Assembly: GCA_964036045.1 (NCBI GenBank)
Contig: OZ038382.1
Coordinates: forward strand, 81,443,918 to 81,507,917
DNA from: Eutreptiella sp. 'Long Island Sound 2002'
Lineage: Eukaryota > Euglenozoa > Euglenophyceae > Eutreptiales > Eutreptiaceae
DNA: 64,000 nt
Direction: 5' to 3'
In this document: positions 9,836 to 22,449 of the stretch, piece after piece
Numbering within the stretch: the stretch's first letter is position 1
How the letters are laid out: every line of letters begins with the position of its first letter
The notes under the pieces: model-generated
The model's database searches: none
Told to the model about the DNA's origin: nothing
Seen by the model: only the letters and a program-made list of their open reading frames with translations
Position numbers and translations under genes: made by a program

Positions 9836-10170
9836 CGGTTTTAAGAGCATGGGAGGTTAATAGTGGTTGGAGCATGTAAGGAGTACTGATTTTCCAAATT
9901 TTTTATTATACTACGGTTTTCTCTGAGATCGTCGACGACAGGTCGTAGCTTAGAGGAAAAACACAACTCTAAGGTTGGTAGAGTGTGGGTTCAAACCCCA
10001 TGGGGGGTATTGAGGTCAAAAGTTCATTTTTCATGTATAATACCATTTTTGTGTATATTTTGAGGGTGCCCGTTTCAATGAAAGGTAGCAAAGGGCACCA
10101 AATGAGCAGAAAACAGAGAAAACAAACCGGTTTTAAGGAGTTGGCCCATATATGTGTCTTGTGTAGTGCT
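9836..10170 (+). repeat. DIRS right inverted terminal repeat
   Basis: Partner of 5260-5594. The right end continues as non-repeated sequence to 10220, which is found again only in the ICR. Confidence 0.9.
9946..9998 (+). promoter_or_regulatory. tRNA-like A/B-box motif in right terminal repeat
   Basis: TAGCTTAGAGG (9946-9956) fits the Pol III A-box consensus, and GGTTCAAACCC (9988-9998) fits the B box. GTGGG/CCCAT around TTCAAAC folds as a five-pair T arm. CTCTA (9967-9971) and TAGAG (9979-9983) pair around a seven-base loop, and CTTAGAG/CTCTAAG is an alternative seven-pair hairpin. The acceptor stem does not pair, so this is not a functional tRNA gene. It looks like a tRNA-derived relic or an internal promoter. 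Confidence 0.4.
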
Positions 10171-10220
10171 ATTGCTTCGCCATCTCTTCTTTCCTCCTCA
10201 CCTATTCGGGTAAATCCGAG

Positions 10221-11621
10221 GGTCAGTGTGCCTTGTGTTGCGTACCTTAGTTACTTTCCTCATTACTTTTTCATTTTTCTTCATTCAGTTTGGAGTAAGT
10301 TCTCTGCCAACTTGCAGGCTGAGATCTGACGCAGGTAGAGCTGCAGGGTTATGCAATTCTATTTACTTATTGAACAAGGTGTTTTTAGAGGCCTCTAGTG
10401 CCAAACAGGCAGTGCTATGCACTTTGAAAATGACTGTTAGTTTTGACAAGCGTAAATATAGCGGCTGTCCTTCAAGGAAACTTGCAGTTGGAGAATGACT
10501 GTGTGTTTTCAGCAGACAACCACCATGCATTTAAAAGAAAGAGTGTTCCAGGGGCTGGTAGAAATCTCACCCATGCCGTTAAGGGCAGAGGCAACAGAGA
10601 GGCATGAAATGCTCCGGAAAGGATCTATCTGGTAGCACATAGGACGACTGTATGCATGGAGTATGGAGCACCATTGGTACCCATGAACAACGTAGCATCC
10701 GGCGCCAAATTTGAAGAAGAGCCAAGGCGTCCGAAAGGAGTAGTTGATCGAATCAAACCTGGCCGTAATTCCCACATTATTACAAGCGTCAACGGGTGCT
10801 CGGTGTCTAAAATGTTGGGTTTTTACCTCGTGAACCACAAGAAGCTTGTGACGCAAGCCGCAACACAATGTCAGATAACGGGGGAGGCTGGCGCTACGAC
10901 AGAAGCGTAGGCAACCTGGCGCGTTACAGGATCGCACACATTTTTAGCAGAAAGAATAAGATATGTTCTCATCATGGAAAGCTGAAGTGGGCAATTGGAC
11001 CAAAGGTATAGGCTACGGCGGCTGCCCCGGTACCATTGGTGAAGCCATTCGGAAATCAAGTGTGGAACATTTGTAAATTACACATCATTCGCTCCCTGCC
11101 TGTGAGATGCAAAACATTAGTCAACTTGGGCACAGAACAGGGCGGCTCGGCCCCTAACAAGTCAGCCCAAACATAAGTGGGTACGAAAGGCACAACACTG
11201 TGATCACCTTTCTTGGTGAATAAATGTGTTGATGACTACTCGGTTTCCTAGCTTGCAACACTTGTCATTACTGTACAATATGAAGAGCCGCCAAGCTAAG
11301 AGGTTGGAAGATAGGAGCTCAGGCGCGCCCTGGCGGCCCCACTTTTGAAAGGACCTAAGGTTCAATTGAGGTATCATTTTTGGCAGAGTGAACAGAAGGG
11401 TATCTTTGAAGATAGAGGCGACTGAAGATTTGTGGAAGGTAGTTCAAGGGAATCTATTGTATTATGGCGGTACAGGGGGTCGTAATAGTTCGTAAGCGTA
11501 ACGGTTTGTTCTATGGCAGTTTGTTTGGGTGGCGTTCCGACCTGCTGCATGTAGAAAGCGCCATGTGTTACGAACTGCTGCAGCAAAAAAATAAAATCAC
11601 GCAGATTCGTTCCAATTTTGG
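10221..11621. other. No recognisable gene
   Basis: Spacer between the DIRS element and the 800-bp inverted-repeat element. The short frames here resemble nothing I know. Confidence 0.5.
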
Positions 11622-12421
11622 CTTAGGCGGCCGAAACAGGTACACTTTTGTACCGGGGTGTGTGCAAATTGTGACTAGGTAATTTGCCTCATGTACCTAC
11701 TTTTTGCCGAGGGAAATTTTAAGCAGTCAGCTGTCCGGTTCAATTACCCCCACAAATGCATATTTTCGGCCCAAAAAAGCATATGCTGGATTTGGCAAAT
11801 TACCTATATTTTACTGTTAGAGGCCCAAAATCTGCGGTATTCTGATTTACATACCCTACCTTTTTACTTTCGTACCTCAGAACGTTTTGTCATTTTTCTT
11901 TCTCGCCTTCTCGTGCTCACTGACTGAAGAGTGTACTTAAATGCCATTTTCAATTTGTGGTGCGAGGCCTTGCAATCCAAATTGAAAATGTAGGTATATC
12001 TCTTGAATTACCCTCATTGTGAATTGGAATGCGAGGCCTCACATTCCAAACTGGGTAACGTGGCTACTTTCCCCCCCATGTTCGGAATGCATATTTACAT
12101 ATACACCTATTTACATTGATAGCTGCACATTCCAACTGAGTGTATTGCGAGGCCTCGCAATTCAAAATGTGGGTAAATAGCTCCATTTTCCAACAGAAAT
12201 GACTTTGAGAATGCGAGGCCTCCCAATCCGTGATGAGGAAGTGTGAAAACGCACCCCTTTTGTACAGCCTTGTTGAACAACTGACTTTTTTGAATCCGGG
12301 TCCCGCTTCGAAAAATCGTTGACAAAAAGAGTGCGTATTTGGTAGAATTTGGCGACCATATTTTTCGGTTCATTTTTCTACCAACCTCGGTACAAAAGTG
12401 TGCCCGCCTCGGCCGCCTAAG
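11622..12421. mobile_element. 800-bp non-autonomous inverted-repeat element with internal palindromes
   Basis: Terminal inverted repeats start CTTAGGCGGCCGA and pair about 37 bp at each end (11622-11658 with 12385-12421), with about five mismatches. They are flanked by a perfect 5-bp duplication TTTGG (11617-11621 and 12422-12426). No coding capacity is visible. Inside lie four palindromes centred on AGGCCT, at about 11967, 12036, 12152 and 12218. The 5-bp duplication does not match the usual target sizes of hAT (8), PIF/Harbinger (3), Mutator (9) or Tc1/mariner (TA), so the superfamily is undetermined. The call rests on structure only. Confidence 0.75.
11945..12228. repeat. Four AGGCCT-centred palindromes
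   Basis: Palindrome 1 (11945-11990) has perfect 12-bp arms (CATTTTCAATTT / AAATTGAAAATG) around TGCGAGGCCTTGCA. Palindrome 2 (12024-12049) has arms TTGGAAT / ATTCCAA. Palindrome 3 (12144-12161) is a perfect 18-bp palindrome, ATTGCGAGGCCTCGCAAT. Palindrome 4 near 12218 keeps ATGCGAGGCCTCCCAAT and is degenerate. Centres are 69, 116 and 66 bp apart. They may be binding sites for a dimeric protein or the arms of structured DNA or RNA. Confidence 0.75.
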
Positions 12422-12426
12422 TTTGG

Positions 12427-15400
12427 GAAAGCAGAACGGAGGCTTTTGTATCGCGGTCTGTTGAGCTTCTATGATTCATAATAGTAGTAATAATGATGAT
12501 AGTAACAATAATGATCAATAACATTGATAGTTATCTGTCTTCAGTCATGCAGCGCTTCCCCATAAAGGGAGGCAAGTCCATGAACAGCGCCCTCAAACTA
12601 AAAGTCAAAGCAAGAAAGTGTCCTGCAGTTCTAACGTCCGTCAAAACAAGAGTGGACGCCGCCGCAAACGTCCCTTTGTGTGCAACCGTTCCTGGAAGGT
12701 AATTACAACCACGTTGTGCTGCGTTACGGGTGTCAAGGGCCGCCTCTTACCACTCCTCGCACCTGGGCTGGCAAGGAACAGGAGAGTGAGCCACTGTCCT
12801 GATTTCAAATCAGATGTGCTGCTTGTATCACAATCCTTTGATGATTGCTTTCCGTTTTATAAGCAGAAATGCAGGCATGTGTCTAGCATAGGTCTTCTCT
12901 GGCTGGTCTTCTTTCCCTATCCGAAAATTTGTTAACGCGCAAGAGCTTCCCGGTTTTTGTTAAATTCCTATGTAGCTCTGGGTTTGATTTCATTGTTTTT
13001 ATATCGTTTTTTACAACTTATTTCCTACAACCAAAGCACTCAAATGTACGCTTGTATTATGAACAACAAATTGAGTTACTTGAGGAAATGATTTACTAGT
13101 GGTAGCTTACCTTTGCGATTACCCTTTTGTCAAAGCTAGACTAACAGGTATTTATCATTCTGCAGTATGCGAAGCTGAGAGGAACCCAAAACTGTAGCCT
13201 AAATATAGAAATGTTCTGAATACCGCAAAACAATTGTAGGCACCGATGTTTCGATCCATGTATCCCTCTCATTACTGCAAACTTGCGTACTAATTTGGGA
13301 GAATTTCATAAATCACTCAGTATGATAGCATGCAGTCTTTCAGGAAGTGCTTGTGGATGCCTCAAACATGTACGGACACCACGGATTAAAATATCCTGCT
13401 TGGGTCTTCAATTGACTTAAAAGCAAAAAGCTGCTTGCAGGCTGTGTGCGTCTGGATAGAGGGGACTAGCGGAGGATTGTTCTCCAAACCCACATCATTG
13501 TCCCTACGATGAAGAGCGCTCTGATGCATGGGGTAAGTGTGAAGCTACTTCAAAAAAAAGTAAACCCTGATTTTGCCCGGTTCAAGACGGCTCTTGGGTC
13601 TAACAATCAACATTGTCAGGACGGCTACCACCTTGCCAAGCAAACAGCAAAAATACTCAGCTCCGCAAATTCACCGGCGCTCCATTGTGGTCTTTTTGCC
13701 AACCAAAGAACGAAGAATTCGTGCTGCGGAAGCTCAAACGCAATCCAATGTAGCCTCCAAAAACAAAATATTTTGGGATCAGGCCAGGTCTTATCAATCT
13801 ACAGGGGAGGGGGGGCTACCTTGTCCAGCCCTGCTAGCCTGAATTGTGGCCCTGAATCAAATTTCAAAGTAATTCTACCCCACTCTTGGGTGCGGCACGG
13901 GGAGGCTTGGCCCAGCCCGGGCAAACCACGGTAGCCCAACCACCCAAAACGGCTCCAACTACCCAGGGTAAGGTAGACCGCTTAGTAGTCCCTGGTCTGG
14001 TTTGGATGTTGGGCACTGATGGGCAAATTACTTAACTCACATAACCGTGTATGCCCTTTATCTATATGCAAAGCAGCACCTCTCGAACGACTATGTACAA
14101 AAATTGGTCTGTCTCTACCGCTCAGTTTTCCATGTTTTGGACGCTGCAGAATGGAGCCCAAACTGGGATTCCTCAACATAACACCTGAGACCTCGTTCAC
14201 ACACCATCAAGCATGCAATTGAACATATATCTCGATCCCAACAAAAATGGTAGGGGGGGTTTCGAAAATGGAAGCAGCACAATCGGAGATTCACAAAAAG
14301 CTTCGCTGCGATGCATGCGCACATGTGAATCTGGTGTGGCGCTTGTGCAACACAACAACAAGTATGTCAAAAAACAAAAAGAAAAATCCAGTGGGGCAAA
14401 AAAATGTCATATGGCTTGCATGTCAGCTGCAATACAAAGCTAAGAAGGCAACCAAATTAAACCAGCATGTCTCTGCAACCCACCCCCCCTTCCTAAGACA
14501 TGAATCCACAAGGCATACCATATGGAAGCTGTGCCTGGGACCCATAGAGCAGTGGCATCAGCACTCAAGGGCTGCGGGGCAGCCACATATCAAACATAAA
14601 AAATGACCGCATTCAACTTGCCCAACCATAAGCCCGCAGCCTTTGCCTTTAGCCTCAAACGGCAATGGAGAAGGTGTTGCAAGCTTTTATGAAAGCAAGA
14701 ACCAGCAAATTGAGCCATGGGAGGTGCATGATTTTACGTGCCCCCAGTTTCTCAAGTTGTGGCAGGCAACTGGATATTTAAACAGCTGGCGGGGTTTATA
14801 GCTTCATGCAGCTCCATCAATAACAACGCGCTGCATTGCAGGCCACAGTGCCGTTCAAAGTTCACCAGCCCAACAGTGACACAAACCCTTGGGGTGCATC
14901 GCCGAAAGCACCAGCACCAAAGCAAATAGTGCATTCAATACCTACAAAAAACAAACTGAGCACGACCACTTGGGCAGTGGAATGCACAGAAAACACCAAA
15001 GTCTGCAGTACTACAAGTCTAATGCTCCCTGAAAACATACTCAGTGCACAGCCTGTGCACTTGTGCACAGCTGTAGCGTGAGCTTGCTAAACCGCATGCA
15101 GGTCAGTCACCCAGACCCAGATAAGATCTGACACAATGGTATTTATCACTGGGCCACAAGTGCCCAGGGCCACCATCAAATCTGCATTCCACAAAGCGGA
15201 GGATGCAGGTGAGGGTGCAGCATTGAGGTCACTTTTGCACTCCTTTCCAAATCTTGACATCCTTATCATACTGTATATTGGTACATGTACCAGACAGACA
15301 TCTGTGTTACAAGTTTCTGTGTGCGTTGTATCCTTCTTCTCAGCGCATAACATGATAATCGCCAGCACACACACCTGAAGGCAATGAAGGCGCGGCCCTC

Positions 15401-18400
15401 GTAAGCAACAAAGCCCCTACAGTGCTGTGATCTGGGGCCCTTAATCAGGACACCATTGTAATGACGTCTGGTTCCACTGTAAAAAAATCTGCACATGCAT
15501 CCCTAGCATGCCCTAGCGTTTCTGTTTCTCCATCGGCAGCCGGCACCGACGATTCAATCTTCACGTTGTGTGCCACATTCAACGTTTTCCAATTGAAGTG
15601 CAGTTGCAGATGCCAGTAATGCCATTGTGCTCACCATGGTACTCACTGCAGCCATGTTCGGGTCTCCGCCAATCTCTTCTGATCTGAGCTCTCAGAAAAT
15701 GGAGGGCAAAACCAACATGTACTTATGTATTGACAGCTTGCAATACAAAATCCTCATTGGGTCTGCCTATCTACACCTCCCGGCGTTGCAGACGGGGAGG
15801 TTTCCACTTCCCCCTGTACCTTTACGGCGAGCTTGAAATAATCCTTCCATCAACTTCTCTCCCCAGGTGTGGGTGGGGTAGGGGGGGGCGTCACTTGGAA
15901 ACCCCCCTTGCAACCTGCACCGTATGCTGTATTTGAATCCTGCAGGCAAGCATTGGCTGCAATGTGGATGCAGGAAAACATACGCCTGGCTGATGCTAAT
16001 CATATCAAATGTGGGGGTTTTTCTCCTCAACATATTCGTTGCATCTCCGGAAATCAGAATTCGTTCGCCAAATGGATGCGCCCCCACAGTCCCATAAGTG
16101 GTTTTTGAATGAGGTAGGCCATGACGGCTTTCAGAGGGGTTAGGACCGCAAATCCGCCAGATGTGCCGCCAGGTACTTGGTGGTAACCAAATGGCCATTA
16201 ATCTCTCTGGAATTCAACAAAGCATCCCATGCATGAAGCATTTCCACTGTCCAGTTTATGCTCCAGCATGGGATTGGAACTGTGTCTCGAGAACCCTTGT
16301 GCTCTTGCCGTCCGCACAGCCTTACTCCATGTTTTGTTTCTTTGATACCAATCAGCCTGCCAGATCGCCGCCCCCTAGTCCCCTCAACCACATGTCTCGC
16401 CAGAGGTGATGTGGTAATTGTTGCTGGCGGTGTGCTGACAAGCCTGAATGTTTCAATAGGTGTCACAGGCCATCACCGGATTCATTGCATGCCAGCAGAG
16501 ACAGGACCCCCCTCATCCCGACCAGTCAGCCCAACAGGGTCTATATATGGCAGAACTGCAAGAAAAATGGAGATTTCTAGCAACATGAGCAAAGAATGTA
16601 TCAGGAAGATGAAAAATGTTTGAAACATTTAAGCAAATTGAAAAATATTGGAGGGAACTGGGCGAAAGGTCGAAAAGTTGTGGATTTTCCGAAAGCCAAA
16701 ACAAGCAATCTTCCCCCATACTGACCAAGTACAGAATAGGGAAAATGCAGACTCACTGCTTCTCACCGAGCCGCTCAGCGAACAATTGATGAGGGTATGA
16801 ACCTGAAATCCTGACATTGGGGAGGCTTTCATCAGCACTGTGGGAGGACCTCCATCAGGGGCGGACAATATGCGCGGGGGGGGGGGGGGATTTGCATTGC
16901 GCGCGCACTGCAGGTTACTTTTGGAACGTACTGCCTTGGAGGATGGTCAACTGCAATGGTTTGCATGAGAAAGGGATTTCTGGAGTCACGAACAAAAAAA
17001 GCAAAATGAAAGTGTACTCTCAAAATAATGGCGTGCTTCCAATTCCCAGTGGGTCCTCTGATCAAAAGTCAATCGAACAACACGGCTAGCCAGGCACAAC
17101 GCAAAAGGTCAACAGCGGGATGGGGCGTGCACAGTGCAGGTACCTAAGTAGGCCACATGTATCCACAGTGCAGTGCTCAATCCCTGCTTTCCAGTGCTAG
17201 AGATTTCTCCCTGTGACTCTGACCAGTAAAATTCCACTCACATTGGTCGCTGTCTGTAGTGATGCCTGCGTGTCATGGCCGGACAAACCCCAAAGGCTCT
17301 GAGGCTCCCTTGCGTTGACTGGTGTAGCTTCCTGCCTCTGCTTCTACCTTCATCACTGCCCGTGGGTCATGTAGACGTACTGTTGATGGCTTCCTTCGTT
17401 GGCATCAGGACCGGCAGTCCCCAGGTCTGCATCCCCCACCCCCGGGCCAAGCGCTACAACGGGCACTAAATGTCTCTTCACCTGCCGACCTCCCTGTCTT
17501 CTGGGACCATTCCTAATCCAATATTGAGCGCCAATCCGTCTTGATCAGGCACAAACCGGAGAGCCCTTGGCGGACCTAAAAAAAAGAAAGGTTCTGCGCC
17601 GCCTGACAGATACAGCGCCAGCAAACACCACCACCTTACCATCATCCGCAGTCGGTGGCACGCCCCCAGCCGTCGCCAAATCGCCCACTGCGAGCAATTA
17701 CTGGCCACTATCATCGATGAGCCACAGCCGATCTGAAAGGGGCGGTGGACAACAACGGGAGTGACAATGACGTGACCCACATGTTCACGAACTGAATGGC
17801 TGAATGATATCGTGAGATGTGTGAAGTCACGACTCAGAAGGCTTTGGGCCCAGGCTCAACGACAGCAGCTGTGGGTACGGGTGCAGCAAGTGGATGGTAT
17901 GGGCTCTGCAAACCGTCCAAATACCCCATAGATGCAGGACATCTGTTGCTGGCGCCGCACAGGCGCATGGACAGGGAGGTTCTGCTTCCCCGCGCGTGTA
18001 CCCCACATGTACTCTGCGTCCGGTACGGACGCGCACCGGCTGCCCCGTGTCCGGGAGGGCGGGTCCGGGCTCGCGCACGTGCCTTACGTGTCTGGTGCCC
18101 CGGCGTCGTGGCTGCGCAGGCGCGCCATAGCGTCTATCTCACCAATCACAGACACCCACAGGCACGAGCTTGGGCCGTACTCCCCGCCCCCCAACCCTCA
18201 GAGCCAAACATCCGGCAGGGGCCGCTCACGCACACATCCACCCCACAATTAGGCACAGCACGGCAATAGATACCAGCACAAACACCATCCACGTGTTGCA
18301 GCACTTCTCTTGGAACCGGGTCACTTTGTCGGAGAGGCGGATGTGCCCAACTTCCTCGTCAAACCCGAGCGGCGACCGCGGTTTGAGGGTCGCGGGTGGC

Positions 18401-20340
18401 CTTTTTTGGGCCCAGCACTCAAGCCGGGTCGTTGTACCCTTGAAGATGAGGAGGGTGCAGCAGCGAAAGGAGGGGTTAGCGCGGGGATCGGGGGCGGGTC
18501 AGGGGGGTGTTTGCCGACTCACTTCAGATACATGGGAAGAGCATAAAGATCTCTAAACATACGACAAACACCATGAGACATGTCACGGTAGAGAGAGACA
18601 CACAGAAAGCCCCATGTACTCGGGGGCTGCAGGTGCAAATGGCGCAACACAACGTACATGGACACAGCAGAAATGTGTGTGGCATCAGTGTAAAAACGGC
18701 GGACCGCCATGTGAGGAACAGCGCTAAGGCTGTGAGGGGACCATGAGCAATCAGGAGCACGGGGCATGAACCAACCCAATGGACCCAGACAACCTGGTCA
18801 ATCTCCTGCATGTGCCTTTTTGAGATGCGCCGCATTCCGAAGGCGAACCCCCGTGTCATGTGCGCGGGGCCGCCCAGTATCACTTCTGCACTGCTGGCAC
18901 TTTGGGGACGGTGCAGGCTCTGAATGCAATGCTCACCTCTGAAGGGAGAGGGACGGGGGGGCTCCTCGGGGAGAGGAATACGCCTGCTTAATTTCAAGGG
19001 AAGACAACAGAGATGTCACGCAACAGGCCTTATTGGTTGCAGTGCCTGTGTTTCAGACTTGATTCTTGCCTAGTCCATGCTCAATTGGATCTTTGATGAC
19101 CAAGATTAGTAATTGTCACAGATGTCAATCTGCAGCAATGTTGCGCAGCACTGAGACTGGAATCGCTTAAAGCACCACGGTGCACCTACGAAGCCATCGT
19201 CCTCGACGAGTTCTGAGTCAAGGGGAGTGTTGGCAATAGCACCTGGACCATAATTTAATTCATTTTTGCTTTAATGCTTGTGACTGATTGGGGGATCTGT
19301 TTCTAATCATCTGATCATTTGTCCAACCCGACAGTATTGCTGAAACTGCTCAGGCTCAAGCTTCACATTAGAAAGTAGATACTTGCCCTACGACAGGGAC
19401 TCTGGTGTCAGGGTTGACGCAGGTCTACAAGGCCTTCACCCATGCAAAAACCTGTGCAGACCTGATTCAAAGGGCAGGTGCATCATATCGTAGAACTTGA
19501 TAGGGCAATGCAGCATCTTCAAGACACCAGTGGCGCTCCCCGAGATGGTGTTGCGGTGTGCGATAGCCTGGTGCGTGTTATGGATGGGGATGTGGCCGCG
19601 CTGTGTACACCGAACAACTGATCAAACCAACGAAAATATCCGGTGACTGGGCAGTCAGATTGGCCTCTTTGGTTCCCAAATGTGCCCGAGTCCCGACACC
19701 TTCTGGTCCCCTGACAACTCTCGGTGTCTTGTGGCTGATTGAACTGCGCAGCCGAAAACAAACGCCCGAAAAACAGGGGCGCAGCAGCAGGAAACAGCGA
19801 TTGCGACGAGGCCCCTGCGCGATATGATGCCTGCGGTAAACGAGTTTGTCCTGCTTGTGTTGATCACGTTTTTGTTAGATGCGCTTGACAGCCCGGTAAT
19901 GCCGCCGCTCTTCCCAAGTGAGCCCGCAAGGCATATTGCCTCCTGTGCCATGTGCTGCCCGCATTGCCTTCCATCTCTTTTTGGGGCTCGTGTCTATCGA
20001 GTCCTTTCGCCAATGCCCCCCCCTCCGATGGACGTGCGGCGTATTGTGAGAGGGTCCCACTGCTGCGACCCGCAGCCTCCCCCTCCGCCCCAAAGGTCTT
20101 CTCGCCGTTTTGGTGTTTACGTGTGATTCTAGTGTTGTTCAGCCCCCCGCCGCCCCAACCCAACCCCTCCTTGTCCGTGACCATCAGCGGGGCACGCTGA
20201 TGGTCTACACGCTCGTGGTGACTCTTGAAAATTGGTGTTTGGAGAGATCGCCCCCCCCCGAAAAAAAAACACCGAACAAGTGCGTACATAAAGTACCAAC
20301 GCGCACACCGTCGTAGCCCACGCCCCTTCTTCGTCATGCT
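12427..20340. other. About 7.9 kb with no recognisable gene
   Basis: Mixed-composition DNA with only short or low-quality frames on both strands. Candidates looked at and not accepted include 17817-18269 (plus) and 18524-18997 (minus; hydrophobic, starts from TTG). A run of G occurs at about 16876-16890. No terminal repeats, RT motifs or RNA genes were recognised. Old, unrecognisable transposon DNA is the likeliest content. Confidence 0.45.
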
Positions 20341-20411
20341 GTAGACCATACGTTGGCAGGGCACGTCTCAGGTAGGTCTCTGCAGGTGCGCAGAGGTCCT
20401 TGGGTTCCTAG

Positions 20412-22380
20412 AACAGGCCCTCTGCAGGGCAGAGCAGTCCGAGCCAGCACCCATCCTGGACCCGGAAGGGAACAAATACCACGCCCGTTGGCAGCGAGGG
20501 GTGCCCATCTACCAAAAGACATCGGTCGTGGTACAACTACCCCGATCTCGGATTGGACGGCCGCTTCGGGGCGTACAAATGCGTGGGGCCTGGGTTGCAG
20601 CTCAACTTGCTACTCACGCACGTCCTGTTTGGAGAGGAAACCAAGGATTTTCTGGACGCGCCTGGCTTGGCATATCTCCGTCTCTCCCTCCTGGCGCCCA
20701 CAATCATCATTGGCGACCGAAACGCTGCCCCCACCGGTGACGATACACCGGCCAACCCACAGCCACGAACATTGCCGTCCGGGATGCCATGCACCAACTT
20801 GGCCTCACCGATCTCACAGCAGGACTCACCGGCACACCCTCCCACTACCCCTACCAGGCCGGTACCCAGCCCTCCCCCATCAACACGTGCTACGGGGACC
20901 CAACCACGGTGCGTGTCCACAAAGCAACCTAAGGGGTGCTCCCGCCAGCAGGCAGGGGCCACCGACTCCCCTGAATCCACCTCAGCATCCCCAACCTACC
21001 CCCACCCGCAGCCACCATGCCTGACAAAACCCTCACGCCGACCCTGCGGTTCCTGGCCGAGGACGACCATGGCGCCTGGCACAGGTATAACAGGGCTCTA
21101 CACGCCATCCCACCCCGCCCCGATGCACCAACATTCAGCACCGCCATGCGCCAGGCAGCACTAGCGTGCGGCTTGGAATGCACCACCAGCCACACGGGAA
21201 CACTACCAGACCTCATACTCCAACAGCTCGTCCATCACATTTAGACCACAAAGGAGGAACTCGCCACCCTACAACACCCCAGCACATCCGAGGCTCAGGA
21301 ACGGGACGCCCAACTCCGAGGCGTTCCTCACCACCCGCCGGCACCAGCTCCAGAAATGCCTGCCCACCGCATCGTAGCCGCAGCCCACGAACGCGAAAGG
21401 TACGACAGAAACGACACGCCGTACAAGTCCCTGTGGTATGTCAGCCGCATCCTGGAGGACACGGACGCCGCACCATCAACTCGGTGCGCATCTCTGATGG
21501 GGGCCTCACCAACGACCCCAACACCGTCCTCCAAGTCCTGGATAGCTTCCAGGCACAGCACGGGGACGCTCTCCCCGCGCTTGACCTCCACACTTGAAGC
21601 ATCATCCGCAGAAATGTGCCCAAGGTCTTCAACCGGGAACAACGGCGCGCCATCGAGCACATCCCCTTCAGCATCCCAGAACACCAACGCGCCCTAGACA
21701 AGGTGAAATAGGGGGTCGTGCCCGGTGTGGACGGATTGCCGGCCGAAGCGTACCAACGCCTCACCCTGCCCGTCAAGCGAAGCCTGGCAGTGCGCCTATG
21801 GAACATCCTCACGGGCACCATACCCATCTCCCCCGAGTGGGCCAACCTGGTCCACTCCCTCTACAAGAAGGGGGACTGGGCGCAGCTTGGAAACTGGTGG
21901 CCCATGGTATGTGCCACCAACGAAGTCAAGGTTGTGTAGACGCTCATCTGGGGCCGCATCGCGCCGGCTATCTTCGTCCGGCTGCCCGCTAGCATGTGGG
22001 AGGCCATGGCAGGCAGGTCCCCCCACGAGGCCATCTTCCTCCAGGACACCGCGCTGAACATGAACTCGTACGAGATGATCAGCGCCTCCCTCGATGTTTC
22101 AGGCGCGTTCCCCCACGCACCGCACCGGCTCCTCACAGAGATATGAGATGCCATGGGCCTCCCGTCCTTACCCTTCATGACCGGGTAGATCCCGACCTGG
22201 CTCTACACCGTCATCACAGATGCAGGCTTTACCCCCTGGACCAGCACAGACAGCAGGATCCCCCAAGATGGCGCCGAGGGCTCCTTCCAATACCTCCTCG
22301 TCACCCTCCCGCTAGCATTCCAGCTGGCACGGGTATACCTAGGATACAGGTCACGTAGCGTGTTGCAGGGGCTGGAGGGG
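20412..22380 (+). pseudogene. Decayed LINE (endonuclease and reverse transcriptase remnants)
   Basis: Plus-strand pieces in several frames form a broken LINE ORF2. An endonuclease-like stretch at about 20540-20740 contains LAPTIIIGDRNAAPTGDD, equivalent to the GD-x-N motif of APE-type nucleases. After frameshifts, RT blocks follow: PGVDGLPAEAYQRL at 21721, then LYKKGDWAQLGNWWP before an in-frame stop, ASLDVSGAFPHAPHRLL at about 22087 (motif A, the usual second acidic residue altered), and a region equivalent to the QG motif reading DGAEGSFQYLLVTLPLAF near 22270. Multiple stops and frameshifts show it is dead. No poly(A) tail or target duplication was found. The RT is clearly different from the LINE at the right end of the window. 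Confidence 0.7.
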
Positions 22381-22449
22381 GAGATGGGGGTTGGCACACC
22401 TGCTGGACCATACCCGAGAGGATCTCCTCCTTCAGGGGCGGCAGTGGCC

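Larger units (their letters stand above)
5246..10220 (+). mobile_element. Complete DIRS-like tyrosine-recombinase retrotransposon
   Basis: A 4,975-bp element with every hallmark of the DIRS order. It has inverted terminal repeats, a Gag-like ORF, an RT/RNase H ORF with a methyltransferase-like C-terminus, an overlapping tyrosine recombinase ORF, and an internal complementary region (ICR). The ends are fixed by the ICR: 9653-9693 is the exact reverse complement of 5246-5286, and 9691-9764 is the exact reverse complement of 10147-10220. The halves overlap by CTC, so the ends share GAG, which should be the junction of the circular intermediate. No target-site duplication is expected for recombinase-mediated insertion. 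All three frames are open and the terminal repeats are nearly identical, so the copy looks young and possibly active. Confidence 0.93.

Noticed and set aside
9941-10010. Functional tRNA gene
   Set aside because: A- and B-box-like words and a T arm are present, but the acceptor stem does not pair and the D arm is not canonical. Reported only as tRNA-like.
17817-18269. 150-aa frame in GC-rich DNA
   Set aside because: Several overlapping frames are open because of local GC content, and no motif is recognised.
18524-18997. 157-aa hydrophobic minus-strand frame as a membrane protein gene
   Set aside because: It begins from TTG, overlaps other equally open frames, and has no recognisable family. 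The hydrophobic run could be chance.
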